A stretch of DNA of 6,590 nucleotides, taken from NCBI GenBank assembly GCA_031285115.1, contig JAITWU010000351.1, positions 1 through 6,590 of the forward strand, given 5' to 3'. The notes under the pieces are model-generated. The model ran no database searches and was not told the DNA's origin. It saw nothing but the letters and a program-made list of their open reading frames with translations. This document shows, piece after piece, positions 1 through 5,340 of the stretch; the stretch's first letter is position 1, and each line of letters opens with the position of its first letter. This stretch comes from Azonexus sp. (GTDB lineage Bacteria; Pseudomonadota; Gammaproteobacteria; Burkholderiales; Rhodocyclaceae). The position numbers were made by a program, and so were the translations under genes.

Positions 1-30
1 GCAGTGTTGCGCTTGAGGTCAGTCGAACAG

Positions 31-62
31 CTTGCGGAATTTAACCGCTGCTTTTCCGCAAG
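31..62. repeat. 9-bp perfect inverted repeat across the regulator's stop codon
   Basis: CTTGCGGAA (31-39) and TTCCGCAAG (54-62) are exact reverse complements separated by 14 bases, and the TAA stop of the AraC-type gene (41-43) lies in the loop. In the minus-strand transcript this would fold into a 9-bp stem at the 3' end of the regulator message. No T-tract follows on either strand, so it is not a canonical intrinsic terminator. It could protect the message end or assist termination. The pairing is certain; the function is a guess. Confidence 0.45.
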
Positions 63-871
63 GATAAATAACGCCGTGGCGGGCAGCCGAGTTCCCGGTG
101 GAACATGGCGACAAAGGAACTCGGGCTGTCGTAGCCCAAGGCGTAGGCGGTGGCGGTCACCGAGTTGCCGTTCGAGAGCAGCGTCAGGGAGTGGGTCAGG
201 CGCAGGCGCTTGCGCCATTCGTGGTAGCTCATGCCGGTTTCGTCGATGAAATGCCGCAGCAGGGTGCGCTCGCTGGCCCCGACCCGTTGCGCCCAGAAGC
301 TCAGGGAGTGTTTGCTGGCGGGATCTTCGAGCAGGGCGTCGGTGACGGTTCGCAGCCGGTGGTCGACGGGCAGCGGCAATTGCACCGGCTCCGGTTCGAT
401 GGAGCCGAGCACTTCGGGGATGAGGGAAACGATGGCGGCATCGAGGCTGCCGGGGGCGTAGTCCTGCTTCATCTGAACGGCATGGAGAATCAATTCCCGC
501 AGCAGGGGCGGCACGGTGATGACGCAGCAGCCGTCCGGCAGGCCGACCTTGACGCCTGGATGCAGATACAGGGTTTGCAGCATGAAGCCGCCCGTTGCCG
601 CCACGGCATGTTCGACGCCCGGCGAAACCCACACCGCCTGCTGGGGCGACACTACCCAGGTGGCGTAAGCGGTGCTGACCCGCAAAACGCCCTCGATGGC
701 GAATACGAGCTGGGCGCGCCAATGGCTGTGGCTGGCGATGCTGAAAGGAGCGCCCGGCGGCCAGTCGTGGGCATAGCCGAGAACGGGCCGGAGCGGATCG
801 TCGTTATCGGCGATTCCGTCGTGCTTTGGCGCGCTGCGGGCGAGATTTTTCGAGTCGGTGCGGGTTGCCAT
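41..871 (-). CDS. AraC-family transcriptional regulator with N-terminal cupin sensor domain
   Basis: A 276-residue DNA-binding regulator. The N-terminal half (about residues 30-130) looks like an AraC_binding cupin: H48-S-H50-W followed by the strand LVFAIEGVLRV, then SPGVEHAV near 83-90. The C-terminal 100 residues carry two helix-turn-helix units. The first is around 189-213 (LSFWAQRVGASERTLLRHF). The second is around 237-268, ending in the family signature region with ALGYDSPSSFVAMFHRELG and PPRRY. Length and architecture resemble the NimR (YeaM) branch of the family. The reading frame stays open upstream to 1150, but the ATG at 871 is preferred: it has GGAGG nine bases upstream, and the 93 extra residues resemble no domain. 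The gene is divergent from the catabolic run, so it most likely controls that run and perhaps itself. The ligand cannot be read from the sequence. The family assignment is firm. Confidence 0.93.
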   Translation of the reverse strand: MATRTDSKNLARSAPKHDGIADNDDPLRPVLGYAHDWPPGAPFSIASHSHWRAQLVFAIEGVLRVSTAYATWVVSPQQAVWVSPGVEHAVAATGGFMLQTLYLHPGVKVGLPDGCCVITVPPLLRELILHAVQMKQDYAPGSLDAAIVSLIPEVLGSIEPEPVQLPLPVDHRLRTVTDALLEDPASKHSLSFWAQRVGASERTLLRHFIDETGMSYHEWRKRLRLTHSLTLLSNGNSVTATAYALGYDSPSSFVAMFHRELGCPPRRYLSLRKSSG

Positions 872-900
872 AAAAGACGGCCTCCAGACGAAAGCGCGTT

Positions 901-912
901 GGATAGTCAATA
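901..912 (+). repeat. Repeat copy 1, GGATAGTCAATA, candidate regulator half-site
   Basis: This 12-mer matches 1128-1139 (GGATAGTCGATA) at 11 of 12 positions. It sits about 30 bases upstream of the regulator's start codon, where a bound protein could repress regulator transcription. AT-rich repeated words are uncommon in this GC-rich DNA. AraC-family proteins often bind direct repeats near both divergent promoters. Assignment to this regulator is inference. Confidence 0.4.
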
Positions 913-1127
913 CGGTGTGATTGCCATTCCCGAGAACCTCTGGATCATCAAGCGCGAGATGTCCATTCCCGTCCACTCCCGATTTTTGCCGACCCAGTCT
1001 AATCACGGGGCGCTGGCGATTCTTGACTGGCGAGGCGCTGCCGATTGACTCGGCAAGCACGGGGAATGACGGGGTCGCTCCGGTTTCCGGCCAAACAAAA
1101 GGGCCAGCCGCCGCGCGGCAGTATGTC

Positions 1128-1139
1128 GGATAGTCGATA
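1128..1139 (+). repeat. Repeat copy 2, GGATAGTCGATA, candidate regulator half-site
   Basis: This copy lies 227 bases from the first and about 114 bases before the racemase-fold start codon. A shorter third copy of the core, GGATAG, is at 1185-1190, inside the proposed -10 region. Placement upstream of the plus-strand run is compatible with an activator site. The copies share orientation, as expected for asymmetric AraC-type half-sites. The spacing is not obviously helical, so this remains tentative. Confidence 0.4.
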
Positions 1140-1148
1140 TAACTTGGC

Positions 1149-1166
1149 ATGTTGTAGCAACGACAT
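1149..1166. promoter_or_regulatory. 18-bp imperfect palindrome, possible operator
   Basis: ATGTTGTAGCAACGACAT is centred between 1157 and 1158. Seven of nine symmetric positions pair; the mismatches are T1153/G1162 and A1156/A1159. It overlaps the weak -35-like hexamer ACGACA (1160-1165), the usual place for a regulator acting on the downstream genes. Symmetric operators are more typical of dimeric TetR, LysR or GntR proteins than of AraC types, so a second regulator outside the window is possible. Confidence 0.35.
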
Positions 1167-1188
1167 CCTGAGCCATGCGTCCTAGGAT
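1160..1188 (+). promoter_or_regulatory. Weak candidate promoter for the plus-strand operon
   Basis: ACGACA (1160-1165) and TAGGAT (1183-1188) are separated by 17 bases, and each matches four of six sigma-70 consensus positions. Use of this promoter would give a leader of about 55-60 bases containing the hairpin at 1203-1225. The match is weak, which fits dependence on an activator but is also compatible with chance. Confidence 0.22.
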
Positions 1189-1202
1189 AGCGTCATATCG
1201 AA

Positions 1203-1225
1203 CCGGGGTGGCGTCACCCCCCCGG
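1203..1225 (+). other. Leader hairpin upstream of the racemase-fold gene
   Basis: GGGGTG (1205-1210) pairs with CACCCC (1215-1220) across a four-base loop. CC (1203-1204) can extend the stem to GG (1224-1225) across a three-C bulge. It ends about 15 bases before the GGAGA ribosome binding site (1241-1245). No T-tract follows, so it is not a terminator. It may stabilise the 5' end of the operon message or tune translation. The run of seven C (1217-1223) is a natural slippage-prone tract, but it is non-coding here. Confidence 0.35.
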
Positions 1226-1252
1226 CCACAAAAACAGGCAGGAGACACCAAC

Positions 1253-2020
1253 ATGAGCAATCCGCACCAGAGTCGGAGGATTCGGGTTATTACCCCGGTT
1301 CCCGTGCCACCGGCGGCGCAACCCTTATTTACCGGCCAGATTCCCGATGGCTTCATGAGTCCGGGGATGACGCTGGAATTCGCTTTCGCCCGCGAAGGCG
1401 GCGTTGTTCTCGATAGCTATTACGACAGCGCCCTGGCTGCCGTATTTGTCCTCGAAGAAGCCGTGAAAGCCGAGGCCGAAGGGTGCGATGCTGTTTGCCT
1501 CAGCACCATGACCGATACCGGCCTCGATGCCGTTCGTTCGCGCCTCAAAATTCCCGTCGTCGGCGCTGGCATGAGTTCTTTTTTGCTGGCCTGCGCTTTG
1601 GGCGAGCGTTTTTCGATCATCACCCTCTGGGATCGCTGGGTTCCGTTCTACAAAAAGAATCTGCGCCAATACGGCCTCCTTGAGCGTCTGGCTTCGGCGC
1701 GCCATATCAATACCCACCCCAATCTTGAGGCCCTGCTGACGGGCAAGGAAGAAGTCATCTTCGCCGCCCTCGAAAAAGCCGCCCGCCAGGCGATTGAGGA
1801 AGACGGGGCGGATGTCATCGTCCTCGGCTCGACGACCATGTACCAGTCGCACCGTTACTTGTCGGAAAGACTCGCCGTGCCGGTGGTCAATCCGGCTCTT
1901 GCCGGGGTGCAGGCGTGCGAAAACCTGTTGAATCTCGCCCTGACTCACAGCAAGACCTGTTACGTGGAGCCGGAATTCAGGAACGACGCGCTTTTTGACG
2001 CCGTGCCATCCCGGTTCTGA
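1253..2020 (+). CDS. Asp/Glu/hydantoin racemase-superfamily protein lacking both catalytic cysteines
   Basis: A cytoplasmic protein of 255 residues with the two-domain racemase fold. The ATG at 1253 is chosen because GGAGA lies eight bases upstream; an earlier ATG at 1175 has no such site. Fold landmarks are CDAVCLSTMTDTGLDAVRSR (78-97), IPVVGAG (100-106), the second-domain ADVIVLGSTTM (186-196) and VPVVNPALAGV (209-219). In hydantoin, aspartate and glutamate racemases and maleate isomerase, each half supplies a Cys, in contexts like C-x-x-D-x-G and LGC-x-x-M. Here these positions are T85 and S193. C82 lies three residues before T85 and is not an obvious substitute. Two-base racemisation by the known mechanism is therefore unlikely. 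It may be a lyase, isomerase or hydrolase using the same scaffold, or a non-catalytic relative. As the first gene of the run, it probably shares its pathway. The superfamily call is strong; the reaction is unknown. Confidence 0.85.
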   Translation: MSNPHQSRRIRVITPVPVPPAAQPLFTGQIPDGFMSPGMTLEFAFAREGGVVLDSYYDSALAAVFVLEEAVKAEAEGCDAVCLSTMTDTGLDAVRSRLKIPVVGAGMSSFLLACALGERFSIITLWDRWVPFYKKNLRQYGLLERLASARHINTHPNLEALLTGKEEVIFAALEKAARQAIEEDGADVIVLGSTTMYQSHRYLSERLAVPVVNPALAGVQACENLLNLALTHSKTCYVEPEFRNDALFDAVPSRF

Positions 2021-2034
2021 CCTTTTTTATTACG

Positions 2035-2055
2035 TCCGCCGGTTTGGCCGGTGGA
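2035..2055 (+). other. Stable intergenic hairpin before the molybdenum hydroxylase genes
   Basis: TCCGCCGG (2035-2042) pairs with CCGGTGGA (2048-2055) over eight positions including one G:U, with a five-base loop. It lies 15 bases after the racemase stop codon and before the ribosome binding site at 2070-2073. The T-run (2023-2028) precedes the stem rather than following it, and on the minus strand it would read as an A-tract. It is therefore not an intrinsic terminator in either direction. It may serve in mRNA processing or differential stability between the first gene and the rest. Confidence 0.35.
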
Positions 2056-2083
2056 TAAAACCCTGCCTCAGGAAAAAATCATC

Positions 2084-2557
2084 ATGGTAAAAATTGAAGT
2101 CAATGGGGAGCAGCGCATCCTCGATGTCGATCCGGCAATGCCCCTGTTGTGGGTTCTGCGTGAAGAATTGCAGTTGACCGGGACCAAGTTCGGCTGTGGC
2201 GTTGGTCTCTGCGGCGCTTGCATGGTGCATCTCGACGGCGTTCCGGCGCGCAGTTGCAGCACCTCTCTGGCCGAGGTCGCCAACCGGCGAATTACCACCA
2301 TCGAGGGGCTTGCCAGCAAGGTCGGCAAGCGCCTTCAGGATGCCTGGGTTGACGAAAACGTCGCCCAGTGCGGCTACTGCCAATCCGGCCAGATCATGAC
2401 GGCGGCGGCCTTGATGGCGTCCAACCCGAATCCGTCGGATCAGGACATCGACGCGGCGATGAGCGGCAACATCTGCCGCTGCGGAACCTATCAGCGCATC
2501 AAGCGCGCCATCCACGCCGCCGCTGAGGCGGGCGCGAGCGGGGAGAATGTGAAATGA
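2084..2557 (+). CDS. [2Fe-2S] subunit of an isoquinoline-1-oxidoreductase-like molybdenum hydroxylase
   Basis: A 157-residue electron-transfer subunit of the xanthine oxidase family, close to the usual length of about 150-160. The N-terminal plant-ferredoxin-type cluster is ligated by C38, C43, C46 and C58 (spacing C-x4-C-x2-C-x11-C). The C-terminal helical domain carries the second cluster through C96-x2-C99 and C131-x-C133, with the typical CGYCQSGQ and GNICRCGTY contexts. All eight ligands are intact. The ATG at 2084 is preferred, with AGGA at 2070-2073; an in-frame GTG at 2051 would add 11 residues and lies inside a predicted hairpin. There is no signal peptide, so export, if it occurs, would be as a complex with the Tat-carrying large subunit. 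The stop overlaps the next start at ATGA, implying translational coupling and one-to-one assembly. Electrons pass from molybdenum through these clusters to an unidentified acceptor. Confidence 0.95.
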   Translation: MVKIEVNGEQRILDVDPAMPLLWVLREELQLTGTKFGCGVGLCGACMVHLDGVPARSCSTSLAEVANRRITTIEGLASKVGKRLQDAWVDENVAQCGYCQSGQIMTAAALMASNPNPSDQDIDAAMSGNICRCGTYQRIKRAIHAAAEAGASGENVK

Positions 2558-4713
2558 ACATCAGTCGGCGCACTTTTCTCCTTACCGGGCTTGCCGCTAC
2601 CGGCAGTTTGGCGATTGGCATTTCCTTCGCCGACGACAAGGTGGCGGCCATGCCTCCTTATCCCCATGCCTCCGATACGGATCTGCAACCCAACGCCTGG
2701 CTGCAGGTGACCCCGGATAACCGCATCATCTTCCAGTTTCACAAGGCGGAAATGGGCCAGGGCATCATGACCGGCCTCATCACCGTCGTCGCCGAAGAAC
2801 TCGATGTCGAGCCAGCGACCATCATCCGCCAGTTTTCCGGTATCCACCCGGCCTATCTGAATCCGCAGTTTCACCTCCAGGTCACCAACGCCAGCAGTTC
2901 GATGATTACCTGCTATCAGCCGATCCGCGAAGCGGCGGCGACGGTGCGCATGTTGTTGCTGGCGGCGGCGGCCAAAACCTGGGGCGTCCCCGCTGGCGAA
3001 CTGGATTCCTGTGATGGCATGGTGATCCATGCTGGCAGCGGCCAAAAAGCGCCCTGCGGCGATTTTGTGCACATGGCCCGCAGCCTGCCGCTGCCCGCCC
3101 AACTGGCGTTCAAATCGCCGGATCAATATCGCTTTGTCGGCAAGTTTAATCGCCGCCTCGAAGCCAGGGACAAAACCAATGGCGCGGCCCAATACGGCAT
3201 CGACATCACCCCGGCGGGAACGGTTGTCGCCGTGGTCGTCCGCTGCCCCCATTTCGGCGGCAAGCTGAAGCGATTCGACGCTGCCGAGGCCCGCGTCATG
3301 CGCGGCGTGCTCGCTGTCGCGCAGATCGACGACAGCGCGGTGGCAGTCGCCGCGACCCATTACTGGTATGCCCGCCAGGCCGCCGACAAGCTCCACGTCG
3401 AATGGGACGCTGGCGTCATGCAGGGCGTATCGAGCCAGACCATCGCCCACGCCCAGCGCACGGCTCTCGACGAAGCCGAAGCCGCCGCCGGGCTGCCCGT
3501 CGCGCCGGGTAGCCTCAGCGCCGAATACACCGCCGGTTACATGGCCCACGCGCCGATGGAGCCGATGAACGCTACCGTCGCCATCGCGGGCGACAAGGTT
3601 GATGTCTGGGTATCGACCCAGGCCCCCGACATCGTGCGCAGCGCTGTGGCGCGCTCGCTGGGACTCGCGCCCGAAAAAATCACGGTGCACGGCTGCTACC
3701 TCGGCGGCGGTTTTGGCCGCCGCGTAATCGCCGATGTCGCTGTCGACGCGGCCAAGGTGGCAAAACAGATTGGCAAGCCGGTCAAGGTCATCTGGAGCCG
3801 CGAGGATGATCTGCAACATGACGCCTACCGCCCGGCGGTGACCAGTCGCATGTATGCCGAACTCGACGGCGGCAGCGTCAAGAGCTGGCGTTTCCGCATC
3901 GCTGGCGACAGCCTCATTTACAACCTGATCCATGTCCTGCGCCCGGTCATCTTTCCGCCCGCCATGCCCGATGCCGAAGTCGAGAAAATCGCCCGCAAGA
4001 AGATGGAAACCGACGACAAGAATATCGAAACGGTCGACCACCCGGCCTACCAGTTTGGCCAGACCAAAGTAGACCAGGTCTTTGTCCAGAGCGGCATCCC
4101 CGTCTTTTTCTGGCGTTCGGTCGGCCATTCGTTCAATACCTTTTTCCTCGAAAGTTTCATGGACGAGATGGCGCACAAAGCCAGGACTGAGAGCCTCGCC
4201 TTTCGTCTCAAGCACCTGCCCCCGGATTCGACCGAGAGCAAACTGCTCAAGCTGGTAGCCGAAAAAGCCCAATGGGGTCGCGCCAAAAAAGGCCGCTTTC
4301 AGGGCATCGCCCTCGACCGGATCAAGGGCGCCATCGTCGCTATGGTGGCTGAGATCTCGGTGCGTAAAAAAGCCATTCGGGTGCACCGCATCGTCAGCGC
4401 CGTCGATGCGGGCCGGATCATCAACCCCGACATCGCCAGGAGCGTGATCGAAAGCTGCGTCCTGTGGGGCATGAGCGCGTGCCTGCACGATCAGATCACG
4501 ATCAAAGATGGCCGTGTCGAGCAGAGCAATTTCCACGATTACGCAGTGGCGCGGATGGACGAAACGCCAGCGATGGAAGTGCACCTCGTCGAATCCGACC
4601 GGCCGCCGGTCGGGGTCGGCGAATGCTCGGTGGCGCTGGTCGCCCCGGCAATCGGCAACGCGGTTTTCAAGGCGACGGGCAAACGGTTGCGCTCCCTGCC
4701 CCTGAAAGTTTGA
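2554..4713 (+). CDS. Molybdopterin-binding large subunit of a xanthine oxidase-family hydroxylase (IorB-like, Tat signal)
   Basis: The 719-residue catalytic subunit, of typical length for the isoquinoline 1-oxidoreductase beta group. These enzymes insert water-derived oxygen into N-heterocycles or oxidise aldehydes and related compounds. The N-terminus has a twin-arginine signal (SRRTFLLTG, residues 4-12, then a hydrophobic stretch to about 26), suggesting export of the folded holoenzyme. Family landmarks in order are EMGQG (66-70), APMEPMN (333-339), GGGFGRR (384-390), SVGHSFN (522-528), [10 protein letters not shown] (617-626), EQSNFHDY (656-663) and GVGE (687-690). E690 is the expected catalytic glutamate. 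Oddities are TNASSS at 111-116, where relatives usually have TGGS-type residues, and GECSVAL after the catalytic Glu instead of the common GEPGTPP. No frameshift is evident. It overlaps the small-subunit gene by four bases. The substrate cannot be predicted. No cytochrome or XdhC-like maturation gene is beside it. Confidence 0.93.
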   Translation: MNISRRTFLLTGLAATGSLAIGISFADDKVAAMPPYPHASDTDLQPNAWLQVTPDNRIIFQFHKAEMGQGIMTGLITVVAEELDVEPATIIRQFSGIHPAYLNPQFHLQVTNASSSMITCYQPIREAAATVRMLLLAAAAKTWGVPAGELDSCDGMVIHAGSGQKAPCGDFVHMARSLPLPAQLAFKSPDQYRFVGKFNRRLEARDKTNGAAQYGIDITPAGTVVAVVVRCPHFGGKLKRFDAAEARVMRGVLAVAQIDDSAVAVAATHYWYARQAADKLHVEWDAGVMQGVSSQTIAHAQRTALDEAEAAAGLPVAPGSLSAEYTAGYMAHAPMEPMNATVAIAGDKVDVWVSTQAPDIVRSAVARSLGLAPEKITVHGCYLGGGFGRRVIADVAVDAAKVAKQIGKPVKVIWSREDDLQHDAYRPAVTSRMYAELDGGSVKSWRFRIAGDSLIYNLIHVLRPVIFPPAMPDAEVEKIARKKMETDDKNIETVDHPAYQFGQTKVDQVFVQSGIPVFFWRSVGHSFNTFFLESFMDEMAHKARTESLAFRLKHLPPDSTESKLLKLVAEKAQWGRAKKGRFQGIALDRIKGAIVAMVAEISVRKKAIRVHRIVSAVDAGRIINPDIARSVIESCVLWGMSACLHDQITIKDGRVEQSNFHDYAVARMDETPAMEVHLVESDRPPVGVGECSVALVAPAIGNAVFKATGKRLRSLPLKV

Positions 4714-4721
4714 GCGCAGAA

Positions 4722-4753
4722 CAAACCACCAAACCACCAAATCACCAAAGGAG
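4722..4753 (+). repeat. C/A-rich tandem octamers leading into the cupin ribosome binding site
   Basis: CAAACCAC occurs twice in tandem (4722-4729, 4730-4737), followed by CAAATCAC (4738-4745) and CAAAGGAG (4746-4753), which carries the Shine-Dalgarno AAAGGAG. The ATG follows at 4759. Such a leader has almost no pairing potential and may keep the site open for ribosomes, raising cupin output independently of upstream translation. Repeat-number change by slippage is possible. The functional reading is inference. Confidence 0.5.
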
Positions 4754-4758
4754 ACAAC

Positions 4759-5259
4759 ATGAAAACGATCAGGAAAATTTTTGGCTTGACCGCGCTGCTG
4801 GCCTTGAACCTGGCCTTGACCCTGCCCAGCCTTGCTGGCGACGCTCCAACCAAACCGGCGGACGGGCAGACCGTGCAGTTATTCACCTACGACCGCCTGT
4901 ATTCCGACAAGGACGGCAATTCTCACTGGGACAAGGTAACGGTTGATTTCAAACAGTTTCCCTACGCCAATGACGTTCCCCCGGTCTGGGTCGAGGCGGG
5001 CGGCAAGCGTCCCGCCGTGACGACCGGCTTCATGGCCGCGCCAACCGGCTGGGATGGCCGGGCCAATCATCCGCCACGGGCGCGCCAGTTTTTCATCGTC
5101 CTGACCGGGGCCGTCGCCTTTACCGCTTCGGACGGCGAAACCAAAATTTTTCACCCCGGCCAACTGGTTCTCATGGAAGACCACAAGGGTAAGGGCCACG
5201 GCTCCTTCAACGCCGGTCAGGGCGTCGCCCAGGTGATGTCTGTCGTGCTGCCTGATTGA
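4759..5259 (+). CDS. Secreted small cupin-domain protein
   Basis: A 166-residue protein with a classical Sec signal peptide: MKTIRK, a hydrophobic core to about residue 22, and likely cleavage after SLA at 26. A single cupin barrel follows at about 85-165. Cupin motif 1 is degenerate: H104-P-P-R-A-R-Q110, where the second His and the Glu of the classical HxH-x(3,4)-E are P and Q. Motif 2 is HPGQLVLMEDHKGKGH (132-147 or so), with H148 the likely ligand and H142 an extra His in a position often T in related PG-x-x-x-x-ED-x-x-GKGH cupins. Metal binding is therefore plausible but with fewer classic ligands. The start is fixed by AAAGGAG five bases before the ATG. The gene lies between a Tat-exported hydroxylase and an acyl-CoA dehydrogenase, so it may act in the periplasm on the hydroxylase substrate or product, or sequester it. 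The function is unknown; cupins include isomerases, dioxygenases and binding proteins. Confidence 0.85.
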   Translation: MKTIRKIFGLTALLALNLALTLPSLAGDAPTKPADGQTVQLFTYDRLYSDKDGNSHWDKVTVDFKQFPYANDVPPVWVEAGGKRPAVTTGFMAAPTGWDGRANHPPRARQFFIVLTGAVAFTASDGETKIFHPGQLVLMEDHKGKGHGSFNAGQGVAQVMSVVLPD

Positions 5260-5286
5260 CAAGGCCAGCAACCAATATCAGCCCGC

Positions 5287-5312
5287 CGGTGTCGGCAACG
5301 TTCCCGACGCCG
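5287..5312. promoter_or_regulatory. 26-bp near-perfect palindrome upstream of the acyl-CoA dehydrogenase
   Basis: The sequence is symmetric about the 5299/5300 junction. The left arm is CGGTGTCGGCAAC and the right arm is GTTCCCGACGCCG. Eleven of 13 positions form Watson-Crick pairs, one is T:G (5290/5309) and one is C:C (5296/5303). It lies 27 bases after the cupin stop and 28 bases before the dehydrogenase start. The even symmetry with central AACGTT suits a dimeric regulator operator. Alternatively, the RNA form is a strong hairpin controlling operon mRNA decay. There is no T-tract after it. Confidence 0.45.
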
Positions 5313-5340
5313 TATTCAAACTGGTCAGGAGGAGCATCCG

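Larger units (their letters stand above)
872..1252. promoter_or_regulatory. Divergent intergenic regulatory region (381 bases)
   Basis: This is the only stretch longer than 300 bases without a convincing gene. It lies between the start codons of the AraC-type regulator and the racemase-fold gene, so it must hold promoters for both directions. It contains a repeated AT-rich 12-mer (901-912 and 1128-1139), a shorter GGATAG at 1185, several dyads (1039-1055, 1110-1119, 1149-1166) and a hairpin just before the plus-strand ribosome binding site (1203-1225). Open frames cross the region in both directions, but they lack start signals and recognisable domains. No consensus sigma-70 promoter stands out, which fits an activator-dependent promoter. 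Confidence 0.7.

Noticed and set aside
98..1048. A 316-codon open frame on the plus strand opposite the AraC-type regulator
   Set aside because: It is antisense to a well-supported AraC gene and has no motif or ribosome binding site.
872..1150. A 93-residue N-terminal extension of the regulator in frame from 1150
   Set aside because: The extension has no domain character and would consume the divergent promoter region. The ATG at 871 has a good GGAGG site and gives the normal family length.
1175..1252. A 26-residue extension of the racemase-fold protein from ATG 1175
   Set aside because: It has no Shine-Dalgarno, the sequence crosses the proposed -10 and leader hairpin, and the ATG at 1253 has GGAGA at proper spacing.
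2021..2055. An intrinsic terminator after the racemase-fold gene
   Set aside because: The T-run (2023-2028) is upstream of the stem on the plus strand and would be an A-run on the minus strand, so the order is wrong for termination in either direction.
2491..4740. A 749-codon open frame on the minus strand opposite the molybdenum subunit gene
   Set aside because: It mirrors the codon bias of the GC-rich plus-strand gene, has a His/Asp/Gly-rich composition without any recognisable domain, and the plus strand has clear family motifs throughout.
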